From positions 55,638 to 119,637 of the forward strand of contig JAJVDF010000029.1 of NCBI GenBank assembly GCA_022410635.1: a DNA stretch of 64,000 bases, given 5' to 3'. The stretch is from Tretioscincus oriximinensis (lineage: Eukaryota > Chordata > Lepidosauria > Squamata > Gymnophthalmidae). Position numbers and translations under genes: made by a program. Shown piece by piece: positions 22,596 to 33,619 of this stretch. A model generated the notes under the pieces. It did not search any database. It was not told where the DNA came from and saw only the letters and a program-made list of their open reading frames with translations. Position 1 is the first letter of the stretch; the number at the start of each line of letters is the position of its first letter.

Positions 22596-22720
22596 CTTAC
22601 TATATGAGACCTCTTAAATACATAACAGCCTTATTCTCATTCACTTTCCTTTTTAGCAAGTTCTCCAAAATGTCTACTTTGGAGTGACATAATTATCCTC
22701 CTGAGTAATGCTGCCTTAAA
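22596..22720. other. No recognisable feature
   Basis: Short unassigned spacer. Confidence 0.4.
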
Positions 22721-22900
22721 AGTAGAAATCCCATATAAAATCTAGATTAGCAGTGTTGACAATTAATGGATGTGAACAAGCGATCTCCCCACCCCACCCC
22801 AGGGCAACAGTCATTCAAAGCTGCATCTGATGAAACGTTCTCTCTTTTATAGCCATTAAATGTCCAACACAATATCCTGGATTTTATGTGTGATCCTTAC
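22721..22900. mobile_element. Fold-back MITE, family M1, diverged
   Basis: AATCCCATATAAAATCTAG at the left and CCTGGATTTTATGTGTGATC at the right are inverted relatives of the 15621 ends. Internal TAGCCATTAAATGTCC parallels the other copies. Confidence 0.6.
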
Positions 22901-23084
22901 TTGCAAGTGGGAACAGAGCAGATGCCCCACTGCTCCCACAACCACACTCTCCAATCCCCAGTCAGACCACATGGTGACTTGCCTGCCAGGTGCAAAGGAT
23001 GCAGACACCATGATGCACTGAGATAGGCACAGTGTGGGAAGAAGCCAGCAGTTGTGCTACATGCCAAAGCATAAGATTCTGGAT

Positions 23085-23170
23085 GCTAAATATACATTTA
23101 TGACTTTAAGAGCAGATTAAACAAATTTATGGAAGACAAAGTATCAGTGGCTTTTAGAATATATATCTGG
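23085..23170 (+). mobile_element. CR1-like C-terminal scrap interrupted by hAT element
   Basis: A frame reads FKSRLNKFMEDKVS, like the F-K-x-x-L-D-K-F-M-E-D-K ending of CR1/L2-clade polyproteins (compare the block near 31740-31790). The hAT insertion follows directly. Confidence 0.45.
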
Positions 23171-23178
23171 GTACTATT

Positions 23179-24872
23179 CAGTGACAGCTGGCCTCTGGGT
23201 TCGTTGTGGCCGCCGGACGCACCAGAAATTACCAGAAATTAAGATCAATGATAAAATCTCCATAGAAAATAATGGAGAACCATTGGCCAATGGTGGGCCT
23301 TCTTAGAGGAACAAATCAAGCCGCAACAAATCAAAAAGCTCCAGACAGCTTCTGTTAGTGATATTTTGTTCCCCGATCCCAGAAGTTGAACCAATGGGAG
23401 GGCTGCCTGTGCGGGACTACAGTCCCTCTTTCAGTCTGCCTGGAGGTGCCATTTTGTAATTGCAATTCATCTAACAGACAGAGAGCAAGCCCCCGGTAAG
23501 CAGGGCCAGATTTAGGCTGCCCAGGGCCGGTTTCTAGTAACAGCAGCCTCCACATATAACCACCCAGGGTTCTAGCTGCAGGAGCCCCCAGAAGAAGGAG
23601 CTTCCTGCTGGGTTTTCCTGCAGCTGCTGCCCAGGTGGCAAAATGTAGAGGCTGCTGCTACGGGAACCAGGGACAGATGCTCCTGGGCTGCAGTCCGAGG
23701 AGCAAGCCAAGAAGTAGGTTACCTTCCTTTCTTTTTCTTTCTTTTCTTGTGCTTTCTCTCCTTTATTTCTATCCTCCTTTTTTTCTCCTTCCCAGTTCCT
23801 TCTTTTTTTCTTCCTCCATCTACCTCCTCTTCAGGCCTTTCCTCCTTGCTTCATAATTTCTGGATTGAGTTCTACATTTCATTTGTGGTGTGTTTAGAGT
23901 GTGAATAACCNAAATTATTAGCCGAGTTTTTATTTATTTTACTCCTAATGTGGTTTTTAATTTTCTGTGGCTGTTCTTGCTTCCCTTTCTTCTTTTTCTT
24001 TCTGTCCTTTTTCTTTCCTTCCTTATTTCTATCCTCCTTTTCCTTTTTTCCTCCTTCCTTCTTTTTTTCTTCCTCTTTCTACNTCCCCTTTGGTCCCAAT
24101 CTGGCTTGAATTCTGCATTTTTAAGCGTTCTAGTTGCCCTTTTCTGCACCTCAGAAATGAGATGTGGTGAGCAGAATTGTACACAAAAGATGTGGTGACC
24201 AGAATTGTACACATAAAGAGGCAAAATAACACTTGCTGGCTTGTTTTTTATTCCTTTCCTGCACACTGGTTTGACTGGGTAATCTGATTATAAATGAGTC
24301 CCTGAGCCAACTTCCTGTAATAGCAAAAATGTTTCCTGTGGATGGGTCACTAAGTGCAGAGTTACGGAGAATGCATTCTTGCATCTAGGGCTAGCTGNGG
24401 TGCAACCTGGGAGCTGTAGTCTTCAGGACAGCAGGCAAATAGCATTAGAAGTGGAAGAAAAAATTCTTTTATCAGGAAAACTATCACTCAGCCAGCATCA
24501 TCGTCACTAGCAGGTATATTTACTTGTTTTTCCTTCTTTTTAAAGAAGCACAATTGAAAACCATGTTAGGTGTGTTATTCATTATTATTTTATAAATACA
24601 CTTGCTCAATTTACACCCAGATTCAGGAATTGGGAAAAATAATGGGGAAAAGAGTGGAATAAAGGCGGAAGGACGGAAGGAAGAAAAGAAGGATAGAAGG
24701 AAAGGGCAGGAAGGACGGAAGAAAGGTCAAAAGTGATGTCACTTCCTGTCACTTCCCCGGAAATGATGTCAAAAAAATCAAGGCGTGCTGCACGCACCAA
24801 GAACTCCTAACATCTAACATTTGTGGTGGGGTTGCACGCCCCCCCAGAAAAAAACTGCACCAGCCGCCACTG
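23179..24872 (-). mobile_element. Non-autonomous hAT DNA transposon, copy 1 (family T1), 1694 bp
   Basis: Read on the minus strand it begins CAGTGGCGGCTGGTGCAG and ends GGCCAGCTGTCACTG, giving imperfect terminal repeats with the CAGTG start typical of hAT. It is flanked by GTACTATT (23171-23178) and GTACTACT (24873-24880), an 8-bp duplication with one mismatch, also hAT-like. No transposase frame is present. The interior holds purine/pyrimidine tracts, a CR1-derived segment at about 24100-24330, and CTGGAGCTTTTTGATTTGTT near its end. The element at 39650-41848 is a second copy in the opposite orientation; the two can be aligned by eye over nearly their whole length. Confidence 0.88.
24161..24217 (-). 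repeat. 28-bp tandem duplication inside hAT copy 1
   Basis: GATGTGGTGAGCAGAATTG (24161) and GATGTGGTGACCAGAATTG (24189) start two consecutive units. The second hAT copy has a single unit, so the duplication is private to this copy. It lies in the captured CR1 segment. Confidence 0.85.
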
Positions 24873-24880
24873 GTACTACT

Positions 24881-25084
24881 TCCAAGATGAAGAAATGCAC
24901 GAAATTCGTCTAAATGCATTGTGCAGGGGGCCATGAGTAGATGGAGCCTTTGTCTTCTAGGAAGTGCTTAGATGTAATTGGCCACTTTCTGAAACAAAAT
25001 GCTGCTCTAGGTATGGTGTGACCCAATTCATGTGGCTCTTTGCATGTTTTTATAATTTCTTAAAATAAAGCCGTTGCGCTCAGA
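24881..25084. other. No recognisable feature
   Basis: Short spacer between hAT and an L1 tail. Confidence 0.4.
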
Positions 25085-25300
25085 CTTCTTTTAAAAAAAA
25101 TATTTTTATTGAATTAAGGTATTTACACAAAAACAACACAAATAATACTGAAAAAAGGAACTTACAATAGCAACAATAACAATAACAAAAATGTCACCCA
25201 CCCACCTCCCTAGATCATATTATTAGAGTTATATACATAATCTTATTTGGAAGATGCACGAAATAGTGTAAAATATCATGGGATTGCCATTGCCTGACTG
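25085..25300 (-). mobile_element. L1-type LINE 3' end
   Basis: On the minus strand the sequence runs to TTCAATAAAAATATTTTTTT, the common 3' terminus of squamate L1 elements, preceded by a short AT-rich 3' UTR with GTTATTGTTATTGTTG. Boundaries at the 5' side are uncertain; only the tail is recognised. Confidence 0.6.
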
Positions 25301-25600
25301 CTCAGACTTCTTAAGCAGGTATGTAAAGCCATAACCAAGATCTCATAAATTATAAATTCCATTTACTCTATTTCCCTGCTACCATAGCTTTTCTATTGCC
25401 TTGCAGCTTCTAATAGAAAATGCAAGCCATCCCTAGATAAAGTGAAGTGAACATTCAAGTTGTGTTTGTCTGGGGGCCCTGCACCTTCAAACCACCAGCT
25501 ATCCAGTGACTGAGCAATCCAGAGTCTGGTCAAACCAAACTAACATCAACTGTCCCCAGAACACAAACACCAAGTTTCAAAAAGATCCAATGTCTCTAGA

Positions 25601-25845
25601 ATTATTTATTTGTACTTATATCCCGCCCTATAACCGAAGGTCTCAGGGCAGCCAAACATAGAGTGGTGCACATAGCTTTAGTTGCTTTCTCCACAACAGA
25701 CACCCCGTGAAGCAGGTGCNGCTGGGAGAGTCCTAAAGAACTGTGACAAACCCAAGGTCCCCCAGGAGTGAGGAATCGAAACAGGAGACTACCAGATAAG
25801 AGACCAACACTCTAACCACTACACCAAACTGGCTCTAATTTTTTC
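25601..25845 (-). mobile_element. Sauria-like tRNA-derived SINE, full length
   Basis: Minus orientation. ATTTATTTGT tail, TATATCCCGCCCTATAACCG 3' block, the body with TTTCTCCACAACAGACACCC, and a tRNA-like head at 25795-25845. Read on minus the head contains GGTGTAGTGGTTAGAGTG and TTTCGATTCCTC (A and B boxes). Its 3' end is the type thought to be recognised by Bov-B-like LINE machinery. Confidence 0.85.
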
Positions 25846-26599
25846 TTTCAGTTGTCACCTTGCGTGTAGCCTCTCAGTGCAAGTTAATAAAAGTAAACAA
25901 TCCAACAGGGCAGTGCCAGAAGCTGCTCACTGAGTAAAACTGACTGACTTTAAAAAATATCCATTCTTAAGTGGATAATTGGGCCCATTTCATTAAGCAA
26001 CAAAAGTATGTTGTCACTAGGCAGAACCACTGTAATGATTGTCTGTGGGCCATTGGCATGAATGGAAGAAATATTTTGTTTTGTAGCGGGAAAATCTCAT
26101 TCATGTGACTCTCTCAGACTTTATTCGTGGTTTGACTTAAAATGCAAAGTCTACTCCAGTTGCGTTTATTTCTATTAAAACTTCCATGACTCAAATCTCT
26201 GGCATTTCTGCATCAGTTTTCAATTGGGTTCAAAAGACATTTTCCCATTTGAATTCCCGCCTCTGGAACTTCCACCCTGCAAGCTGGCTGGCGTCATGGA
26301 TTGGAGGAAAATACTCATGCCCTTCATGTGAATCTTGGGATAATACCATTGATTGACTATAACCTGCTAAATTTCAATTTTGCTATTTTCCATTGAAACA
26401 GATAAGATTTCCTGGAGATGCTAATGACTCTTCTCATCTGTACATGCCTTCCTACCTACCCAATGACTCATGATTGTGCTTTTGTCATTCTGTATGTATT
26501 TTAATGCTTATCAAATCACCACAGCAAACTATTTGTTTTAATCAGTGTTTATTTTCGTTTTTTGTATCACACTTTTTGTACAATGGATTTTCTATACCT
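25846..26599. other. No recognisable feature
   Basis: Nothing recognised. Confidence 0.5.
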
Positions 26600-26745
26600 C
26601 TTTAGAACTCTCTCAACCCCACCTACTCCATTGGGTGTCTGTTGTGGAGAAAGCAACAAAAGCTATGTATGTCAACCTATGGTTGGCCGCCCTGAGACCT
26701 TTGGGTATAGGGCGGGATACAAATACAAATAAATAAAAAAATTAC
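26600..26745 (+). mobile_element. Sauria-like SINE, 5'-truncated
   Basis: Contains CTCTCTCAACCCCACCTACT, GTGTCTGTTGTGGAGAAAGC and the 3' end GGGCGGGATACAAATACAAA with an AAATAAAT tail. The tRNA-like head is missing. Confidence 0.85.
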
Positions 26746-28234
26746 TGTATCTTATATATATCACTGTAAATGTAATCAATGCACTTTCAATTCCAATGTG
26801 TGAACCCTTACCCACATCAATTATTTATTCCACTATAACTGGATATGCTGCAATAAAGCACTATAGGGACAGATTTATTTTAGAATATCCCTGCTTTATT
26901 GTGGAACAAATATGTGATGTGGGGATGCAGCCTCAGGCTATACAATGTAACTCAAACCTCATATCTTCATCTTTTCCTTTCAAAAAGTCTTAGCACAGCC
27001 TTAATCAGAATCACTCCAAGTTCCAACAGTTCAATAAACTGGGATTTTAAACAATCTGTCATTGATAAATTGATGGCCTTGGTGAAACAAAAACATGAGT
27101 GTTCTTATGTTCATTTAATTTATATTTACAACAAATATTTTCTCTTGGGGCAGTAAAACAGGAGTTGAAATCTGCTGATGCTACATATATATATATATTT
27201 ATTTCTGCCAAGTTATTCTCCCAGTACAACTTTCCCAATGCATGAACCATAGAATAAGATGTAAACAATGAAACATTAAATTTAAAGATCTGTTAGTTGT
27301 TTCCTTTGTTATTCTGATCTTCTCCCCTAGATTCACAGTGGGAGTAGAGATCTAAAGTATATTTTCTAACTACTTCACCTTGCTTGCTTTCCATTAGCTC
27401 CCAACCCTTTTGCAATTGAGTCTTTTCCCCACTGTGATCTATCAGTCTCAGTATTCTCCGAAGTTTGAAAATGGAGCCAGCAAATTAAGACTATTTTTCA
27501 TATTCTATTTTTAAAACATAGAATTCCTTTGGCAAGTCATCAATATGTCTCAAAAGAACAACTATTGGTACTTGTATGAAAGCAGAATGGAGTATCTTGG
27601 GCTTTTGAAAATCTACATCGTTCTTTTAGGCTATTTTAAAAAAATAAATAGTAAACGCTGTTTGACATTCTAGTAGGCAAGCCTTTTGGGCCAGTAATGA
27701 AAAGAAGGAATTCTGCAAGTAATAATTTTTGTCATTAAAGTGCAATGTTTCTTCACAGAAAAAAAACCTCCTTATAGAATTCATAGAGGTAGTTTCCCTT
27801 TCAGCAGTTAGTCCTTTTCACACTGGGTTTTAATCCAGATTATATACAAGAATCTGCATTTTCCAGCCACATGCTTGTGCAGGGTCCATTTTCCACCATT
27901 CTTAAGAGTATGGCAGCCAACATGGGTGAGTCATATACTTGAAAAACCTGGCTAGGGTTGGATGAGGTTGCTTGTATCACTTCACTGCATGCAACTGCTG
28001 ATGGGTTGCACAGGTATTCTTCAATAGCTGTCAAATCGGCTGCCTGCCATTTTAATCTTTTACATTGGATTATAGAAGAAGAAGATAATTTTTTGAAGTG
28101 TGTGAGAATTTTTCAAAGTGTGAGAGAAATTTGCATTTTGTGTGTGTGTTTTTACAGAGGGGGAGGGCACCTTCAGGAGCTGGCCCTGGTTGCCTAGTGG
28201 TGGTGCACTGATTTTTTAAAATTATTTTTAAAAA
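26746..28234. other. No recognisable feature
   Basis: AT-rich, with a short (AT)n run at 27185-27200. No repeat family or coding signal was recognised. Confidence 0.5.
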
Positions 28235-28284
28235 TCAATAAATATCTATCTATTTATCTATTTATCTATTTATCTATTTATCTA
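28235..28284. repeat. (TCTATTTA)n microsatellite at left edge of gap
   Basis: TATCTATTTATCTATT repeats run directly into the run of N. Confidence 0.9.
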
Positions 28285-28821
28285 NNNNNNNNNNNNNNNN
28301 NNNNNNNNNNNNNNNNNNNNNNNNNNNNNNNNNNNNNNNNNNNNNNNNNNNNNNNNNNNNNNNNNNNNNNNNNNNNNNNNNNNNNNNNNNNNNNNNNNNN
28401 NNNNNNNNNNNNNNNNNNNNNNNNNNNNNNNNNNNNNNNNNNNNNNNNNNNNNNNNNNNNNNNNNNNNNNNNNNNNNNNNNNNNNNNNNNNNNNNNNNNN
28501 NNNNNNNNNNNNNNNNNNNNNNNNNNNNNNNNNNNNNNNNNNNNNNNNNNNNNNNNNNNNNNNNNNNNNNNNNNNNNNNNNNNNNNNNNNNNNNNNNNNN
28601 NNNNNNNNNNNNNNNNNNNNNNNNNNNNNNNNNNNNNNNNNNNNNNNNNNNNNNNNNNNNNNNNNNNNNNNNNNNNNNNNNNNNNNNNNNNNNNNNNNNN
28701 NNNNNNNNNNNNNNNNNNNNNNNNNNNNNNNNNNNNNNNNNNNNNNNNNNNNNNNNNNNNNNNNNNNNNNNNNNNNNNNNNNNNNNNNNNNNNNNNNNNN
28801 NNNNNNNNNNNNNNNNNNNNN
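28285..28821. other. Assembly gap (537 N)
   Basis: Unsequenced. The left edge is TCTA/TTTA-repeat and the right edge is GATA-repeat, which are complementary in part, so the missing part probably holds tetranucleotide repeats and the left half of the M2 hairpin that follows. Confidence 0.95.
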
Positions 28822-28863
28822 GATAGATAGATAGATAGATAGATAGCTGGATAGATAGATAGA
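28822..28863. repeat. (GATA)n microsatellite at right edge of gap
   Basis: About ten GATA units with one GCTG interruption. Confidence 0.95.
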
Positions 28864-28957
28864 TTTTCCTCAGCAAAAAATGAGGAAATCCCCTCTTGGA
28901 GGATGAAGGAGACACAGGGTTTCCTCCCCCCAAAAAAGTCATCATCTGGTCAGCCTA
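28864..28957. mobile_element. Right half of fold-back MITE, family M2
   Basis: Ends CATCATCTGGTCAGCCTA, the same terminus as at 17844 and 44576. Internally CCTCAGCAAAAAATGAGG is a local inverted repeat and CCCCCCAAAAAAG precedes the end. The left half is lost in the gap and GATA array. Confidence 0.6.
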
Positions 28958-29837
28958 ATGGTTACCATAGAAAGGGTGAATGGTGTGCTTGACAAGGGGA
29001 TAACAGTTTCAGTCCAGTGTGGACTGGAACAGCTATAGAAACTCCACATTGGTGCCAGTGGCATCCTCAGTTTCAAATGGAATCAGGTGTGCTTGGATCG
29101 GAGCAGAATAGTTAAACCTCTCCAAACACGGCGACTGCAGAAATGGCCAATGTCAAAAAGTAAATGAGAGGAGATAGAATCCTATACAGACTTGCATAAA
29201 ACNTCATTTTGTGTAGTAAAGGAGAAGTCTATTGCTGAATTGTATAGCATATGTTTTGCAGGCAAAGATCATTCAGTTCGACTTTTTAAAACTTTTCTCC
29301 TAGAAGTAATTTTTTAATAATTCAAACCACCACCACCCATTCTTAGGTTCTCTAGTTTTAAAATATATTGTTCCAAATTTGAGATTTTATAGTAAAACAA
29401 CAGAACAGACTTGACAAGCTAAAACATTGGTTTAAAGAATATTTTTGTCTCCTATCTGTTGTAAAATGCTAAGTATCCTTTGATCTTTAATCCCATAGTG
29501 AAACCTGTTTATGTAAATTTCAGNTCGGAGGAAGAAGGGATTAGAAATTGCAGATTTCAAATCTTTGACACATGTAATTTGAACTTCAAAGAGAAAAGGA
29601 TTTGAGACATAAAATTAAATTATTTGTTTCAAATAGGGCAGAAAATAGCCCTATTATTTCATTTTCTTTTTCAGATTTCCTTTCCTTTTTCTTTCTTTTC
29701 TTTTTTTTGCAAGCTAGCATGAGCATGGGTTTTGCTGGTCTATCCAAATGTCATGCAACCTAATGCAACTGACTGATAATAATTCAAAGCATGGACTTTG
29801 TTCCAGACAGGCTGGTTATTTAACACTAAAAAAAATC
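28958..29837. other. No recognisable feature
   Basis: A pyrimidine-rich stretch at about 29655-29710 is the only notable feature. Confidence 0.5.
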
Positions 29838-29930
29838 TAGCAAGGAGATCTTCTAGCACCTAAGAGACTAACAAGAACAAGAATCTTTCATAGAGAAATC
29901 TACTTCTTCAGTTGCTATGAAAGATTATCA
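29838..29930 (+). repeat. Diverged monomer of repeat family H
   Basis: GCAAGGAGATCTTCTAGCAC, GAGACTAAC, CTTTCATAGAGAAATCTAC and TTCTTCAGTTGC follow the order of one arm of the 31.3-kb hairpin with more substitutions than the 16-kb copy. Confidence 0.6.
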
Positions 29931-30584
29931 GATTGCATTTTTAATGAGTCCAACAGGAAATTTCAGCATTCTAAACTGCATCTACTGAAATAACCTGTTA
30001 CAATATTAGTAATGATCAAGGATCAGAGAGCCGCCTTCTTTGATTATTTATAAGAACAACAGACATCAGCAAATGATACAATCAAAGATTCAAAGTGATT
30101 CAGAGCTGTTAATATCTGCTATTTATACTATCAGTAGGAGCTTCTCCTCTAATACACAATACAAATTACAATGGCCTTTCCAGCCCAGCATGCAGGAATT
30201 AATAAAAGCAAAAATACAACTACACGTTGCTAATGTACCATCATTAAAATGCAGATCCTTCTGTCATACATTTTTCTGGTAACCCTAATTGGCTGTATAC
30301 ATTTTTAATAGTCTCAAAATGCTGCAATACTACCTTGCTACAAATTGTTTCCAGAGTAACATGACTACTCCTTTGAAGTCTAAAAAAACCCTAGCAATTA
30401 AGTAATACCTTTTAAAACAAGAATTTATTTCAACAAGTAATATGCAAATAAGAGTGACACCAAAATGCTAGTAGGCAGCAGTAAGGCCTGATCTTATCCC
30501 TAACATTTGAGAAATAAAATAAGAAAGGATTTTTTCTCATTTAAACATTTTTTTAAAAAAGCTCCACACTCATGGTATAAGAGT
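29931..30584. other. No recognisable feature
   Basis: Nothing recognised. Confidence 0.45.
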
Positions 30585-31996
30585 ACAGACTTTGTCCTGG
30601 ATTGGAAACTGGATAGAAAACAGGGTAGTAAAAAAATGGACAGTTCTCTGAGCGGAAAGAGGTAAGAAGTGGAGTACCCCAGGGGTCTGTACTGGGACCT
30701 TTGATTTTCAATATATCCATAAACCATCCGGATGCCAAGGTAAATAGTGAAGTAGCCAAGTTCACTGATGATACTAAACTGTTCAGGGTTATGTTCAGAT
30801 TGAAAACTGAAAATGATTGTAAGGCGCTTCAGAGTGATCTATTGAAATTGGGTGAGTGGGCATCAAAGTGGCAAATGCACTTCAATTTAAGCAAGTGCAA
30901 GGTCATACACATTGGGGCAAAGAACCCCAACTACTCCTACCACCTGACGGGAACCAAGCTTTCTGTGACCGAGCAAGAAAAGAATCTTGGGGTGTTGGTG
31001 AACAATTCAATGAAAATGTCAACCCAGTGTGCAGTGGCAGCAGGAAAGGCAAATTCCATGTTGGGGATAATTAGGAAAGGAATAAAAAACAAGTCAACAA
31101 ATGTTGTTTTGCCTCTTCATAAAACAGTGGTGAGGCCACATTTGGAAAACTGTGTTCAATTCTGGTCACCACATCTCAAAAGAGAAGGTGCAGAAAAGGG
31201 CAACAAAAAAGATCAATTTCACAGAAATAGCCGTGTTAGTCTAGCAGAAAGTCCAGCAAAGGAGCTAGCAGCACTTTGAGACTAACTTGAGAAAAGTGGT
31301 TGGCATAAGCTTTCGTAGACAGGTCTACTTCTTCTTCAGAAGAAGCCTCTGAAGAAGTAGACCTGTCTACGAAAGCTTATGCCAACCACTTTTCTCAAGT
31401 TAGTCTCAAAGTGCTGCTAGCTCCTTTGCCAAAAAAGATCAAGAGTCTGGAGCACCTCCCTTATGAAGTCAGGCTGCAACGTCTGGGCCCCTTCAGCCTC
31501 GAAAGGAGATGTTTGAGAGGTGATCGGGTTGAAGTGTACAAAATCATGCATGGGATGGAAAGGGTGAATAGAGAAAAATGTTTTCTCTATCANACAACAC
31601 AAGGACCAGAGGACACTCCTTGAAACTGTTGGGTAGAAAAGTGAGAATAGACAAAGGAAAGTATTTTTTCACCCAGAGGGTCATTGGCCTGTGCAATTTA
31701 CTTCCTGAAGAGGTAGTAGTAGCTAACAGCTTGGATAGTTTCAAGACAGGACTAGACAAGTTTATGGACACCAGGGGTATAAATGGATACTAGGATGGAT
31801 GTCTGCATGCTGCCTCCCGGATGGAGCAACAGGCAGGACTCCAGAAATACCATTTGCAGGGAGTCATGAACAGGTGCATATTTTGCTTTCCTCTGTTCAG
31901 ACTGCCCAGGTGTATCTGGTGGGCCTCTGTGAGAGACAGAGCGCTGGACTAGACGGGCTGTGNCCTGATCCAGTATGGCTCTTCTTATGTTCTTAA
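30585..31996 (+). mobile_element. CR1-like LINE: RT palm to 3' terminus, interrupted
   Basis: From about 30585 plus frames read SGVPQGSVLG-type sequence (AAGTGGAGTACCCCAGGGG), then an open stretch 30701-31204 with KFTDDTKLF (the F-x-D-D catalytic box, both Asp kept), LQSDLLKLGEWASKWQMHFN and NLGVLVNNSM. After a hairpin insertion the frame resumes with LEHLPYEVRLQRLGPFSLER, shifts frame near 31590, and ends SLDSFKTGLDKFMDTRGING. The 3' UTR ends with the lizard CR1-type phrase GACGGGCTGTG ... CTTCTTATGTTCTTA. It is 5'-truncated and frameshifted. Intact copies encode endonuclease plus reverse transcriptase for target-primed insertion. Assignment to CR1 rather than L2 is uncertain; the clade is clear. 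Confidence 0.85.
31217..31430. mobile_element. Perfect hairpin insertion (inverted dimer of family H) with 12-bp target duplication
   Basis: 31256-31334 and 31351-31429 are 79-bp exact reverse complements separated by a 16-bp loop. A 39-bp single-stranded head (31217-31255, includes AGCCGTGTTAGTCTAGCAG) precedes the left arm only. AAAAAAGATCAA occurs at 31205-31216 and again at 31431-31442, a perfect 12-bp duplication. Removing the insertion and one duplicate rejoins the CR1 copy at the right place. Monomers of the same repeat lie at 16065 and 29838. A 12-bp duplication and no TA/8-bp signature point to LINE-mediated rather than cut-and-paste insertion. Confidence 0.88.
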
Positions 31997-32454
31997 TGAG
32001 GTCCTGGTAAGAAACAATAGTGAGAGGGACCACAGTGCGGTGGTAAAGCAAACTTCCCGGAAAGCATAAAGTTGCTGGTTTGATCCTCAGCCTCTTTCTA
32101 GGAGGACACCATAGTAAAACTACTTCTGTATCTTGGTCAAAAAAGCTTCATAGAGGTACCCATATAGTCAATCAGTGTGAGATTCTCGATGGTGAATGAA
32201 CACTCAGACAAGTGATTTCAAGCTCTGAAAGTGATTTATTGCAGCTCTTGACAGACTCTGAGTTAGGTATGTAGTGACTGCCTGCTGCCAGAGCAGCTAT
32301 ATTTATAAAAGTCTTCTAGCCAATCACTGCATTCCTATTTTCCCACTCAAAATGCTGTTCAGAGATTGGTCATATTTAAACATAAGAGGTTTTCCTCCAA
32401 AACTCATTTGAACATAAGAGGTTTCCCTCCAAAACGCACAACCAGTTTCATCTG
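31997..32454. other. Mostly unrecognised; possible tRNA-like SINE head
   Basis: At 32030-32105, GTGCGGTGGTAAAGCAAAC and CTGGTTTGATCCTCAGCC are spaced like A and B boxes of a tRNA-derived SINE. The body is not recognisable. Confidence 0.35.
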
Positions 32455-32694
32455 TCAAAGGGACTCANAGTGGCTNACAAGGGTATTTTGCCCGAAGGCT
32501 GACATTCTATCTTCCCCACCAGGCTGTGGTGGTTCCCATGTATCTACTTGCACTCAGTTGAAATTTCTTGCAATTCTTGCTTTTGAATAGCTGGGCTGGC
32601 AAGAGCTAGGTAGGTAGGCTAGGAGAAGGTGCTCACCCCGCCCCAAGTCCAACCTGATCTCCCAGATCAGAGAACATTTCCTTAGTGACTGATA
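32455..32694 (-). mobile_element. tRNA-Lys-like SINE, tail-less copy (family K)
   Basis: Minus orientation: GTCAAAGGGACTCA, TTTTGCCCGAAGGCTGACAT, CAGGCTGTGGTGGTTCCC and a head ending with GATCAGAGAACATTTCC. The GAA tail and last part of the 3' end are absent. Confidence 0.8.
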
Positions 32695-33413
32695 TTGCCC
32701 AGAGTAAGCTCAGTGTAGAAAGAGCTTTAGTGAGCAAATTATTTTAAATGCCTTTAAGATTGATAAGAAAGTAAAATAGCATTCTGAAGTTGCATTCTAA
32801 TCATCTTTAACTGCTATTTAAAAGAAACCAGAGCTTTATCCCAGGTGACAAATATTAACTTCTGATTGTTTGTTCAGATGAAATTCATACCACTGTGTAT
32901 CTCTGGCTAATTAACTAGGGGACTCTCTCTGAGAACAGCCTTGATTATGAATTGCTGCATCCTACACAGATGCAAGCTATTAAATCATTCAAGTCGTTTC
33001 AGGTGGCTACCTACTTGTTCCTTTGATACTGGCAACTGTAAATTTCTTCACTTCCTTAGTAAGATCTGTGATGATCTTACTATGTTGCCTCTTTGGCAAA
33101 AGCATAGTAGTGTNTTTATTTCTTGCCAGTCTACAGCTCTGTGCAATACCTAAAGTTTGGAACTGAGATTTTAGTAACCCACAACACACTGATTGCCATG
33201 CAGGGAAGTGGCTGCTACTGAAACAACTCATTTCTCTCCTGCATTCTAGGTACATTACATGATCTGTCTGCAATGGACTGCTTCTGGAATTCTTCCCAGT
33301 GCTTCATAGAATGGGCTCAGCTGAAAACCTCAACACCGTTTTAACCTTCATTCCGCAGCTTCAGGGTTTGCACACAGCAGGAGTTATGGGTCAGACAAGC
33401 AGCATTTTTCACC
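32695..33413. other. No recognisable feature
   Basis: Nothing recognised. Confidence 0.45.
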
Positions 33414-33575
33414 TAGGTATCCCACATGAAATGCAAAATAAAGTTTTGCAACTTTAATTGAAAAAGTGATTTCTACCACCACCCTGGTGCAGTAGGCATC
33501 AGAAGATTCACCTAGTGAAAAGTCTTTTCTTCTATAGCTATTAAAGGCAAGAGAATAAGAACCTAAGAGGAGCCC
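33414..33575. mobile_element. Fold-back MITE, family M1, inverted orientation
   Basis: GGTATCCCACATGAAATGC, GAAAAAGTGAT, TTCACCTAGTGAAAAGTC and CTATTAAAGGC match, in reverse order, phrases of the 15621 and 21738 copies. The right end is decayed. Confidence 0.55.
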
Positions 33576-33619
33576 AGTTTAATTGACTGGAGCCAACAAT
33601 TCTGNCTCACACAGTGGCC

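Noticed and set aside
22117..22596. 159-codon minus-strand open frame
   Set aside because: Lies inside the probable LTR and has no recognisable domain.
28274..28945. 223-codon open frame on minus strand
   Set aside because: Most of it spans the run of N; the rest is microsatellite and MITE.
30701..31279. 192-codon open frame as a host gene
   Set aside because: It is the RT region of a truncated CR1-like element and its last part runs into the inserted hairpin.
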